From positions 21,318 to 52,733 of the forward strand of contig DIRQ01000083.1 in NCBI GenBank assembly GCA_002424365.1: a DNA stretch of 31,416 nucleotides, given 5' to 3'. Each line of letters opens with the position of its first letter. Within the stretch, counting starts at the first letter, position 1. Under the pieces are notes generated by a model, which saw only the letters and a program-made list of their open reading frames with translations, made no database searches and had not been told where the DNA came from. This DNA is from Syntrophomonas sp. UBA5432 (GTDB taxonomy: Bacteria > Bacillota > Syntrophomonadia > Syntrophomonadales > Syntrophomonadaceae). Shown in pieces: positions 1 to 7,338 of this stretch. The translations under genes and the position numbers were made by a program.

Positions 1-26
1 TTAATTTTAAACGGGGAGGTGTTCAC

Positions 27-281
27 ATGCCTCAGTTACCTGGTAAAACGGTTAGCTTTGAGAAGGAACGTGATGATACCAGCAAGGTGCGGACCATATT
101 AGAGGCGGTTTATGCAGCCCTGGAGGAGAAAGGTTATAACCCTATTAACCAGTTGGTAGGATATATGATTTCCGGGGATCCAGCATACATAACTAGTCAT
201 AATGATGCCCGTAATATTATCTGCAGGGTGGATCGAGATGAAGTCCTGGAAATACTTTTGAAAAACTACTTACAAGAATAA
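27..281 (+). CDS. ireB: IreB-family regulatory phosphoprotein (DUF965/YrzL)
   Basis: This 84-residue cytoplasmic protein is a full-length match to the IreB/YrzL family by its overall sequence, including the segment VYAALEEKGYNPINQLVGYM and a conserved SGDPAYITSHNDAR stretch. In Enterococcus, IreB is a substrate of the PASTA kinase IreK and affects cell-wall stress resistance and cephalosporin tolerance; that role is known from the family and not shown here. A strong GGGGAGGTG ribosome binding site at about 13-21 supports the ATG. In Firmicutes this gene usually follows alaS and precedes ruvX; ruvX does follow here, and alaS would lie upstream of the window. The two Thr/Ser near the N-terminus (DDTSK) are the likely phosphorylation region, by analogy. 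Confidence 0.93.
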   Translation: MPQLPGKTVSFEKERDDTSKVRTILEAVYAALEEKGYNPINQLVGYMISGDPAYITSHNDARNIICRVDRDEVLEILLKNYLQE

Positions 282-289
282 TACTTAAG

Positions 290-317
290 CCCCATGCTTT
301 AGCATGGGGTTACTTTT
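290..317 (+). terminator. Intergenic hairpin between ireB and ruvX
   Basis: CCCCATGCT (290-298) pairs perfectly with AGCATGGGG (301-309) and is followed by TTACTTTT. The uridine tract is interrupted, so this may be a partial terminator or attenuator that lowers ruvX expression relative to ireB, not a full stop. Confidence 0.6.
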
Positions 318-339
318 ACCTGTTTAAGGAGTTAATTTT

Positions 340-768
340 ATGAGAATAATGGGTTTAGATGTGGGCGAAAAGAGAATCGGGATAGCCATTAGCGACCCTA
401 TGGGCTGGACCGCCCAGGGGCACTCGGTTTTACAGCGCAGCGTTTTAGAAATAGATATAAAAAATATCAATCAGCTGTGTCAGGAATATGAGGTAGAAAT
501 AGTCGTGATAGGCCTGCCCCGAAATATGGATGGCAGTATCGGCCCTAAAGCTCTGGAAGTGCAGGAATTTGCTCAGTTATTAGAAAACAGCTTGGGTATT
601 AATATTGCCTACTGGGATGAGCGCCTGACTACAAAAAGCGCTGAGAGGGTATTAATCGAGGCTGATTTATCTCGCCGCCGCCGCAAACAGGTCATAGATA
701 AAATGGCCGCAGTGTATATTCTTCAGGCTTACCTGGATAAACAGGATTCTGATTCTAAACGAGTTTGA
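340..768 (+). CDS. ruvX: YqgF/RuvX-family putative Holliday junction resolvase / pre-16S rRNA nuclease
   Basis: The 142-residue protein has the RNase H-like fold signature of the YqgF family. It starts with GLDVGEKRIGIAISDP (acidic D7), has the central IGLPRNMDGSIG segment, and ends the core with WDERLTTKSAE, which carries the second acidic cluster. Length is normal for the family. YqgF acts in 16S rRNA 5'-end maturation and/or junction resolution in the cytoplasm; which applies here cannot be read from sequence. An AAGGAG site at 326-331 precedes the ATG. It sits between ireB and a DUF1292 gene, the standard Firmicutes order. Confidence 0.93.
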   Translation: MRIMGLDVGEKRIGIAISDPMGWTAQGHSVLQRSVLEIDIKNINQLCQEYEVEIVVIGLPRNMDGSIGPKALEVQEFAQLLENSLGINIAYWDERLTTKSAERVLIEADLSRRRRKQVIDKMAAVYILQAYLDKQDSDSKRV

Positions 769-822
769 CAACGTTAGAGCCAAATATTAAAATGACTTTA
801 GCTTACGGAAAGAGGTGTAAAA

Positions 823-1119
823 ATGAGCAACGAAGAAGAACTTTTTGATAATGAATTTTATATGATGGTACTAGTTGACGATGAAGGAGAAGAGCATGAA
901 TTTCAACTACTGGCTGAGCTGGAAATAGAGGATGAAACCTACCGGGTACTCATGCCATTACTTGATGAAGAAGAGGAAGAAGAAAATGATGTAATAATAA
1001 TCCTGAAAGTAGTTTATGATGAAGAGGGAAACGAGCTTATGAGCGAAATCGAGGATGATGAAGAACTAGATATGGTAGTAGAAGCCTGGCAGGAACTAGA
1101 AGATAGCCTGGAAGTATAA
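823..1119 (+). CDS. DUF1292 family acidic protein (YrzB-like)
   Basis: This 98-residue, very acidic protein carries runs such as DEEEEEEND and DDEEL. Its family core is MVLVDDEGEEHEFQLLAELEIEDETYRVLMP, shown here only by its two ends (MVLVDDEGEEHEF and YRVLMP). DUF1292 proteins have no established function. The position directly after ruvX matches B. subtilis yrzB. AAAGAGGTG at about 809-817 is the ribosome binding site. A terminator follows 11 bp after the stop, so this gene closes the ireB-ruvX-DUF1292 unit. Confidence 0.92.
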   Translation: MSNEEELFDNEFYMMVLVDDEGEEHEFQLLAELEIEDETYRVLMPLLDEEEEEENDVIIILKVVYDEEGNELMSEIEDDEELDMVVEAWQELEDSLEV

Positions 1120-1130
1120 ATTAGTAACCA

Positions 1131-1156
1131 AAAGAGCCGCTTAAGGCTCTTTTTTT
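1131..1156 (+). terminator. Rho-independent terminator after DUF1292 gene
   Basis: AAAGAGCC (1131-1138) pairs with GGCTCTTT (1145-1152) around a six-base loop, and the T run continues to 1156. This is a classic intrinsic terminator. Confidence 0.88.
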
Positions 1157-1256
1157 ATTCGTAAAATTGAGACTAATACGGTAAAATGAATAAGTCTGGA
1201 GGCTTTTCGTTATATATGTAGAAACAAGCAAGTAATGTTTGCGAGGGAGCGGTCTT

Positions 1257-2723
1257 TTGATTCAGATTAAATGGAAATCAATAATAATTTACATGCTAGT
1301 TGTTCTCCTGGGTGTCAATGCCGCCTTGATATTATACTTTTATCAAATTTTTTATAAATCTGACCATTTCCTCCCAGGTGTACAAATAGCTTCGGTAAGT
1401 GTGAGCGGCTATGACCAAGATGGTGCAACTGATTTACTTAAAGCGGAGTTAAAATATCTCTCTGATACAACGCTTTCTTTTCATTACCGGGATTACCGCT
1501 ACGATACCAGGCTTGGGGAAGTGGTAAAGCCCCCTGACCCCAAAAAAATAGTACTTGACGTTTGGGAACTGGAAAAAGAGCGCAGCCTAATTTCCAAGAT
1601 ATTAAATTTAGACGGTGCTAAAGTTATAGAATATCCAATTAGGATTACATATGATGAGAATAAGTTAAATAATATTGGTAGTTTGTGGCAGGAGGAGTTG
1701 GAATCAGACTGTGTAAATTCTCGTCTAGAGATTGACCCGGTAGAGGGCCTAATAGTCTTACCTTCGAAAAAAGGGTTAAGGGTTGACATACCATCTACTC
1801 TGGCATTACTCCCTGACCAATGGAACCAATCAGATACAATGCTTATAGAGATAGTAATAAACGAAGAAGAACCCCGTATAAGTGAAAGCGACTTAAGAGA
1901 TATGGGGGAAATATCTTCCTTCAGCACCTGGTATAATCCTAATCAGATAAACCGTTCCCATAATGTGGTTCTAGCAACTAGAGCGCTTAATACTACCATG
2001 GTAAAACCGGGTGAGGTTTTTTCTTATAATGAGACGGTAGGTCCCCGGGAATATAAAAATGGTTACCGGGATGCGATGGTAATTATAGGCGACAAATTCG
2101 AGGAGGGACTGGGCGGTGGAATATGCCAGGTATCCTCTACCCTTTACAATGCCTGTTTATTTGCGGGTCTTAAAATAGTAGAACGGCATCCTCATAACCT
2201 GGCAGTAGCCTATGTGCCGCTAGGACAGGATGCCACTGTAACCTACGGCCAGCAGGATTTTCGGTTTCAAAATAATTTCGAGGACCCCGTTTATATTTGG
2301 GCCGTTGCCAGCAACGGCAAAGTTACCATGAAGATATATGGCAAGCTAAAATATAAACAAAAGATACAGGTGAGCCATATAGTGGACCAAGTTATAGACT
2401 TTAAGGAAATAAGAGAACCAAAAGAAGATTTGACACCGGGGACTACCAAAGTTGAGCAAAACGGCAGTCCAGGATATGTAGTCAGATCATTTCGTACCTT
2501 TTATAATAATGATGGCAGTATAGCCCGCCAGGAACAATTGGCTCGGGATAAATATAGACCTTTAAACAGACTGATTTATGAGGGGCCACCAGATAAAGAA
2601 AAGGAACCTGGTCAGGAGGTTCCGGAGAGTGACCCTGATACCACTGTCACCCCGGAAGAAACTGAAGCGGAAGATAATTCTAAAAACGAAACCGGTGGTG
2701 AACCAGTGAGGAGCGAGGACTAA
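1257..2723 (+). CDS. VanW family membrane-anchored cell-wall protein (YoaR-like)
   Basis: A 488-residue protein with one N-terminal membrane segment (about residues 6-28) and a large extracytoplasmic part. The middle resembles the peptidoglycan-binding-4 (YoaR) domain. Residues around 245-345 form the VanW domain, with GEVFSYNETVGPR, the glycine-rich GGGICQVSSTLYNA and ERHPHNLAVAYVP. The tail may hold a G5-like segment and ends in a Pro/Glu/Asp-rich low-complexity stretch. VanW proteins occur beside glycopeptide-resistance genes, but their biochemical activity is unknown; a wall-binding role is inferred. I chose the TTG at 1257 because GAGGGAG (1243-1249) sits 7 bases upstream; an in-frame TTG at 1239 would have no such site. 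Confidence 0.85.
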   Translation: MIQIKWKSIIIYMLVVLLGVNAALILYFYQIFYKSDHFLPGVQIASVSVSGYDQDGATDLLKAELKYLSDTTLSFHYRDYRYDTRLGEVVKPPDPKKIVLDVWELEKERSLISKILNLDGAKVIEYPIRITYDENKLNNIGSLWQEELESDCVNSRLEIDPVEGLIVLPSKKGLRVDIPSTLALLPDQWNQSDTMLIEIVINEEEPRISESDLRDMGEISSFSTWYNPNQINRSHNVVLATRALNTTMVKPGEVFSYNETVGPREYKNGYRDAMVIIGDKFEEGLGGGICQVSSTLYNACLFAGLKIVERHPHNLAVAYVPLGQDATVTYGQQDFRFQNNFEDPVYIWAVASNGKVTMKIYGKLKYKQKIQVSHIVDQVIDFKEIREPKEDLTPGTTKVEQNGSPGYVVRSFRTFYNNDGSIARQEQLARDKYRPLNRLIYEGPPDKEKEPGQEVPESDPDTTVTPEETEAEDNSKNETGGEPVRSED

Positions 2724-2810
2724 GAAGAAAAACAATTAATCAGATTAGAATTTCAACGTTAGTTATTAAGATTTCGTATACTGCTTCTATGTTGAATCAG
2801 TGAAGAGGAT

Positions 2811-3848
2811 ATGATGGAAATTAAGATGAATAAGCCACGTAAAAACAAAGTTCGTATTCTGGGGATATTAGTTATTTTATTAGCTATAATTGTTTCCCTG
2901 GGCATCAGAGCCTCAAACCAGCAATACCTGCCCGTAGACCCGGATAACAAAACTCCAGTAGACATCTATATACCTGCTGATGCCAGTGCCCGTCAGGTAG
3001 CATCAATTCTGGAAGAAAACGGGGTTATCCGCAACCGAAATGCCTTTTTAGCCTACTGCCGCAAAGAAAGATTGGATACCATGCTAAAACCAGGGCATTA
3101 TACTTTTAATCGCAGCCAGGCTCTGACCGAAATTGTGCATAATATTACTCAAGGCCAGGTAGTCAAAATCAAAGTCACTATACCTGAAGGATATAGTGTA
3201 AAAGAGATTGGTGCTTTGCTGGTGGAGAAACGGTTCTGTACTGAACAATCTTGGCAGGAAGCCATAAATGCCGAGTATTCTTATAATTTTTTACAAAAAG
3301 TCTCTACCGACAACAAATACCGGCTGGAAGGTTTTCTCTTCCCCGACACCTATTATATAGAGGAAAACACCAGCCCCGAGGAAATCGTAAATATGATGTT
3401 GCATAATTTTGCCCAGGTATGGAATAATGACTTTGCCAGTCAGGCCGAGGCCAAAAACATGGATATTTACGAAACTATAATACTGGCTTCATTAATTGAA
3501 GAAGAGGCCATGCACGAGGATGAACGCCGGACCATCTCCGGGGTTATTCATAACCGCTTGCGGGACGGTATGTACCTGCAGCTTTGCCCTACGGTTTTAT
3601 ATTGTTTTGACCAGAAGAAGACGGTGCTAAACGATGCCGACCTGGACATAGAATCACCCTACAACACCTACCGGCATCCCGGCCTTCCCCCCGGTCCTAT
3701 TTCCAATCCGGGCAAAGCCTCAATCGCAGCAGCCCTGAATCCGGAAAAAACCCCATACTATTTCTATGTATCCAAAGGGGATGGCAGCCATTACTTTTCC
3801 CGAACCTTCCAGGAACACCTTCAGGCCATGGCTCGATATATACAGTAA
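2811..3848 (+). CDS. mltG: Endolytic murein transglycosylase MltG (YceG-like)
   Basis: MltG cuts nascent glycan strands at the membrane and helps set their length. The 345-residue protein has a short cytoplasmic N-terminus, one membrane segment (about residues 16-33), a LysM-like region, and the YceG catalytic domain. The catalytic Glu is E230 in LASLIEEEA, by alignment with E. coli LASIVEKET. The downstream NRLRDGMYLQLCPTVLY motif is typical, although a Cys replaces the usual Asp before PTV. HPGLPPGPISNPG is also a family hallmark. The start is uncertain: ATGs at 2811, 2814 and 2826 are all in frame, and GAGGA (2805-2809) is rather close to the first two. Gene order mltG then U32 gene matches other Firmicutes. 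Confidence 0.93.
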   Translation: MMEIKMNKPRKNKVRILGILVILLAIIVSLGIRASNQQYLPVDPDNKTPVDIYIPADASARQVASILEENGVIRNRNAFLAYCRKERLDTMLKPGHYTFNRSQALTEIVHNITQGQVVKIKVTIPEGYSVKEIGALLVEKRFCTEQSWQEAINAEYSYNFLQKVSTDNKYRLEGFLFPDTYYIEENTSPEEIVNMMLHNFAQVWNNDFASQAEAKNMDIYETIILASLIEEEAMHEDERRTISGVIHNRLRDGMYLQLCPTVLYCFDQKKTVLNDADLDIESPYNTYRHPGLPPGPISNPGKASIAAALNPEKTPYYFYVSKGDGSHYFSRTFQEHLQAMARYIQ

Positions 3849-3885
3849 GGGATGGTACGAAAACAGGCGATAATAGTGAAATTGT

Positions 3886-3949
3886 CTTGAAAACAACTAT
3901 AAATTTCGAACTTGAGTAGTTATCAAGAGTGAGGAGTAAGGGGTGAGGG
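3886..3949 (+). repeat. R1 dispersed repeat, copy A
   Basis: A degenerate element of about 60 bp with a left part containing TTTCGAACTT, then about 15 variable bases, then a purine-rich tail AGAGTGAGGAGTAAGGGGTG. Related copies lie at 24182-24246 and 28206-28260, with a tail-only copy at 30487-30520. All are intergenic or at gene ends. Confidence 0.6.
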
Positions 3950-3956
3950 TTTTAGC

Positions 3957-4001
3957 CATAAGAACCGTGCCCTTGGCAGACCCATGTGTCTGACCGGCCC
4001 C
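3957..4001 (-). repeat. R2/R3-type hairpin repeat, partial copy, minus orientation
   Basis: Read on the minus strand, 3960-3974 gives AAGGGCACGGTTCTT, a shortened form of the R2 core AAGGGCACACGCGGTTCT seen at 22328 and 25127. It adjoins a small hairpin, CAGAC (3977-3981) with GTCTG (3988-3992). The same CAGACACATGG string recurs at 30536-30545. Confidence 0.45.
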
Positions 4002-4025
4002 GAGCACTAAACTTTAGGAGGTATT

Positions 4026-5243
4026 ATGAAAATACCGGAGCTGGTTCTGCCAGCAGGTAATTTAGAAAAACTAAAAACCGCAGTACTATTTGGGGCTGAT
4101 ACCGTTTATCTGGGTGGTAAAGAATTTAGCCTGCGGGCTTATGCTGATAACTTTACTCTGGAAGAAATAGCTATGGGACTAGCCTTTGTCCGTCAGTATA
4201 ACAAAAAAGTTTATGTAACCGTAAACATCCTGGCTCATAACCGGGATTTACAGCAAACACCTTCCTACCTGGAAAAATTAGAGGAAATACAGGTTGACGG
4301 GCTAATTGTCTCCGATCCCGGCATTATTAAACTGGCCCAGCGCTATGCCCCCTCAATTCCGCTTACACTTAGTACCCAGGCCAACGTAAGCAACTATGAA
4401 GCTGCAGCCTTTTACCGCGACCTGGGAGTTAAACGTATAGTATTAGCGCGCGAGCTCAGCCTGGAGGAAATCCAGGAAATAAAACAAAAAGTAGATATAG
4501 AAATAGAAATGTTTATCCACGGGGCCATGTGCGTCTCTTATTCCGGGCGCTGCCTGCTGTCCCATTATATGACCGGCAGGAGTGCCAACTACGGCGCCTG
4601 TGCCCACCCCTGCCGCTACCGCTATGCCTTGGTGGAAGAAAAACGCCCCGGTCAGTACTACCCCATAGAAGAAGACGAGCGCGGAAGCTACATTTTAAAT
4701 TCCCGCGACCTCTGCCTGCTGGAATACGTACCCCGGCTTATGGACATGGGCATTGAATCTTTTAAAGTAGAAGGCCGCATGAAGAGTCCGCTATATGTAG
4801 CTAGCGTGGCCTCAGTTTACCGTCAAGCCATTGACCGATATACTACATACAGAGAAGACTTCTCCGCTAATGAATTGAATAGTTGGACAGAAGAGCTAAC
4901 TAAAACAGCTACCCGCCCCTTTACCAATGGCTTTATAGAAGGTGAGTCCTCCCTGCTGCAGGACATTAATAAGGAAGAAAAGCAGGAACGGGCAGAATTT
5001 TGCGGCATCGTCCGTGGTTACCGTAGCGACAAAAACATGCTAAAAGTAGAACAAAGAGCTAACTTCGGGCCTGGAGACCCGTTACAATTAATGGTGCCGG
5101 GCGCAAACATACTCCCCCTGGACTTGCAAGAGTTATTCGATGAAGAACTCAATCTAATCGACCGTGCCCGTCACCCTCGTCAGACAGTGTATATCCCATA
5201 TCCAGAGTCCATAAGCGAATATACCATCCTTAGACGGGGTTAG
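4026..5243 (+). CDS. U32 family 'peptidase', TrhP-like tRNA hydroxylation protein
   Basis: The 405-residue protein matches the U32 family: ELVLPAGNLEKLKTAVLFGAD at the N-terminus (a shorter form is LVLPAGN), then the family signature EMFIHGAMCVSYSGRC, then YGACAHPCR. Four cysteines, C169, C176, C192 and C196, are arranged like the Fe-S-binding cysteines of characterised U32 relatives. The C-terminal 80 residues look like the U32 C-terminal beta domain. In E. coli and B. subtilis the closest relatives (TrhP, YrrN/YrrO) are needed for prephenate-dependent 5-hydroxyuridine at tRNA position 34; older literature calls them collagenases. The location after mltG supports the YrrO/TrhP2 type. AGGAGGT (4016-4022) precedes the ATG closely. 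Which TrhP type it is remains inference. Confidence 0.88.
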   Translation: MKIPELVLPAGNLEKLKTAVLFGADTVYLGGKEFSLRAYADNFTLEEIAMGLAFVRQYNKKVYVTVNILAHNRDLQQTPSYLEKLEEIQVDGLIVSDPGIIKLAQRYAPSIPLTLSTQANVSNYEAAAFYRDLGVKRIVLARELSLEEIQEIKQKVDIEIEMFIHGAMCVSYSGRCLLSHYMTGRSANYGACAHPCRYRYALVEEKRPGQYYPIEEDERGSYILNSRDLCLLEYVPRLMDMGIESFKVEGRMKSPLYVASVASVYRQAIDRYTTYREDFSANELNSWTEELTKTATRPFTNGFIEGESSLLQDINKEEKQERAEFCGIVRGYRSDKNMLKVEQRANFGPGDPLQLMVPGANILPLDLQELFDEELNLIDRARHPRQTVYIPYPESISEYTILRRG

Positions 5244-5289
5244 GGAACACGTTATTTATTCCTTTGTTCGTTAAGAAAGGCAGGAAAAA

Positions 5290-5490
5290 ATGAAATCGGA
5301 AATTAAAGCCCGGGTTAATCCGGAACAAATAGATATGCTGACCAAAATAATCGAAGCCTATGATAACTTGGGTATTGTCTCCACCATTGAACGGGAACAG
5401 GGCCTGGTAATCATCCGCGGTACCGAAGATACCTACCCCGAACTCCAAAAAATCCTTAACCACCTATCATTTCGTATTAAAATTGAATAA
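5290..5490 (+). CDS. DUF4911 domain-containing small protein
   Basis: A 66-residue soluble protein with alternating strands and one helix (KARVNPEQIDMLTKIIEAYD, then GIVSTIEREQGLVIIRG), matching the DUF4911 family by size and pattern. Function is unknown. It is 46 bases downstream of the U32 gene and probably in the same transcript, with an AAGGCAGG site at 5276-5283. An ACT-like small-molecule binding fold is conceivable, but I cannot show it. Confidence 0.8.
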   Translation: MKSEIKARVNPEQIDMLTKIIEAYDNLGIVSTIEREQGLVIIRGTEDTYPELQKILNHLSFRIKIE

Positions 5491-5494
5491 TAGC

Positions 5495-5519
5495 AAGGAC
5501 AGTCGCAGGACTTATTTGA
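5495..5519 (+). repeat. R4 dispersed repeat, copy a
   Basis: The sequence GGACAGTCGCAGGACTTATT is a degenerate match to GGGACAGTTCCCGGACTTGT at 10183-10202. It lies directly after the DUF4911 stop codon. Other copies are at 7314-7338 and 22277-22299. Confidence 0.5.
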
Positions 5520-5586
5520 CTTAGGGTATAACTAACCCCTGCAGAGCTAAAGATATTAATAGGTTCATAATAAAGGGGTTATTTAT

Positions 5587-7311
5587 TTGTCACAAAAACG
5601 TATCTGCATAATAATGTTTATTTTTCTATTGATTGCTGGCGTTTTGCTGTCCAAGCTGGGGTATTATCAACTTATAAAAGGGCAGGAGATTGCCCGGCAG
5701 GCGGTAGCCATGCGTAGCCGCCAGGTGGAACTAAAAGAATATAATCGGGGTGAAATACTAGACCGCAATCTACTATCTATTACTGGGACCCGGGTATCAA
5801 CGGCTCTTTATTGTTTACCTCGAGAAATGATTAGGGAACATCCACAGGGTACTAATACTTCTGCAAATGTTACAGAAGAATTAAGAGAGCAAACACTGGT
5901 CAGGGTAACCCAAATATTATCCGACATTTGCGGACAAAAGGAAAGCCAACGTCTAAATACGGAGTTAAAACAGGCAATTGAATCAGGGAAACCCTTTATC
6001 CGTGTAGCTGCCAACCTTACTCCAAAGGAAACCGCCCTTATAAACTCCTCCCAGCTCTCTGGAATAGTGGCAGCTCCTGTAGTCAGGCGCTATCGTGAGG
6101 ATGGATTTCTGAGCCATCTTATTGGTTACTGCAGCAAGGGGCAAAACCAGGAAGGTATAAGTGGTCTGGAAAAGTGCTATGATAATATCCTCTGCGAACA
6201 CACCACTTCCCACGAATTAACATCAGTATTGGATGCTCGGGGCATAGCTATACAAGGCTTAATGTTTAAACTTCGTAATGAACAGGAGCAACACCGGGGA
6301 GCCCTGGTTTTAACCATAGACAAACGGATACAGGAAATAATAGAACAAGCTATGAATGAACAAGTTAAAACTGGGGCCATAGTAGTAATGGATGTGGATA
6401 GCAAAGAAATATTAGCTTTAGCCAGCCGACCAACGTTTAACCCCTATGGAATCGAGAAAATAGTTAAACATGATCAGAACGGTAGTCTTAATAACCGGGC
6501 CTTAATGGCTTACTATCCCGGCTCTATTTTTAAAATCCTGGTTACAGCCGCAGCACTAGAAGAAAAATTGGTCAGCCCCGAAGAGCAGTTTAACTGTCAA
6601 GGTAGCTATATTTTTAATGATGAGGTATCCATACCTTGCCTTAGGGAAAAAGGGCATGGCAAAATCAACTTCTCCCAGGCCTTTGCTCTTTCCTGTAACC
6701 CCAGCTTTATTGAAACCGGACTAAGGCTTAAACGTACCGGTCTGCTGGAATATGCCGACCGGCTGCATCTAACTGATGAAAATCTGCTCGGTTATGGAAA
6801 CTACCAGGCCGGATCTTATATTACTATTGAAAATGCTGATCCGGCTATTGGTAATGCTTGCCTGGGCCAGGAGGGAGTAATGCTAACCCCTTTGCAGATT
6901 TGCAATATGGTAGCCACCGTAGCCGACAACGGTCGCTATGCCCCGCCGATACTGGTCCGTTACACCATCGACCGGGAAGGAAACAAACAAATGCTTACCC
7001 GCCCAACAAAAGAACAGGTTATTAGCCCCCAAAGTGCACAAATTTTACAGCAGCTCATGGAAAAAGTCATAAACGAAGGAACCGGAAAAACCGCATCTCT
7101 AAACGAAGTCAGTGTAGCCGGCAAAACCGCCACCAGCCAGACCGGAAATTTTGACGAGAAAGGCAACGAGATACTTAACACCTGGTTTACCGGATTTTTC
7201 CCTGCTGATAACCCCCGCTGGGCCATAGTAGTACTGGTGGAAGGTGGAAAATCTGGCGCAGAAAACGCCGCTCCAGTATTTAAAGCCATAGCCCAACAGA
7301 TGCTGCAATAA
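5587..7311 (+). CDS. Class B penicillin-binding protein (transpeptidase)
   Basis: A 574-residue peptidoglycan transpeptidase anchored by one N-terminal membrane segment (residues 5-22). After it come a PBP dimerisation-type domain (about 35-210) and the transpeptidase domain. The active-site SxxK is S313-I-F-K316 within YYPGSIFKI, the second motif is S369-C-N371, and the third is K513-T-A515 where most relatives have KTG. It has no PASTA repeats and no glycosyltransferase domain, so it is a class B enzyme of the FtsI/PBP2/SpoVD group; which cellular role it serves (elongation, division or spore cortex) is not clear. The TTG start is supported by AAGGGG at 5573-5578. It follows the U32/DUF4911 pair on the same strand. 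Confidence 0.9.
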   Translation: MSQKRICIIMFIFLLIAGVLLSKLGYYQLIKGQEIARQAVAMRSRQVELKEYNRGEILDRNLLSITGTRVSTALYCLPREMIREHPQGTNTSANVTEELREQTLVRVTQILSDICGQKESQRLNTELKQAIESGKPFIRVAANLTPKETALINSSQLSGIVAAPVVRRYREDGFLSHLIGYCSKGQNQEGISGLEKCYDNILCEHTTSHELTSVLDARGIAIQGLMFKLRNEQEQHRGALVLTIDKRIQEIIEQAMNEQVKTGAIVVMDVDSKEILALASRPTFNPYGIEKIVKHDQNGSLNNRALMAYYPGSIFKILVTAAALEEKLVSPEEQFNCQGSYIFNDEVSIPCLREKGHGKINFSQAFALSCNPSFIETGLRLKRTGLLEYADRLHLTDENLLGYGNYQAGSYITIENADPAIGNACLGQEGVMLTPLQICNMVATVADNGRYAPPILVRYTIDREGNKQMLTRPTKEQVISPQSAQILQQLMEKVINEGTGKTASLNEVSVAGKTATSQTGNFDEKGNEILNTWFTGFFPADNPRWAIVVLVEGGKSGAENAAPVFKAIAQQMLQ

Positions 7312-7313
7312 GT

Positions 7314-7338
7314 CCGGACACAGTCCTCGAAGTTGTTC
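7314..7338 (+). repeat. R4 dispersed repeat, copy b, between convergent genes
   Basis: GGACACAGTCCTCGAAGTTG is a degenerate R4 copy containing a short hairpin, GGAC (7316-7319) with GTCC (7323-7326). It fills almost the entire gap between the PBP gene and the oppositely transcribed acyl-CoA synthetase gene, so it may help to end both transcripts. Confidence 0.45.

Noticed and set aside
1162..1190. TTGAGA and TAAAAT upstream of the VanW gene as a promoter
   Set aside because: The spacing is only 9 bases.
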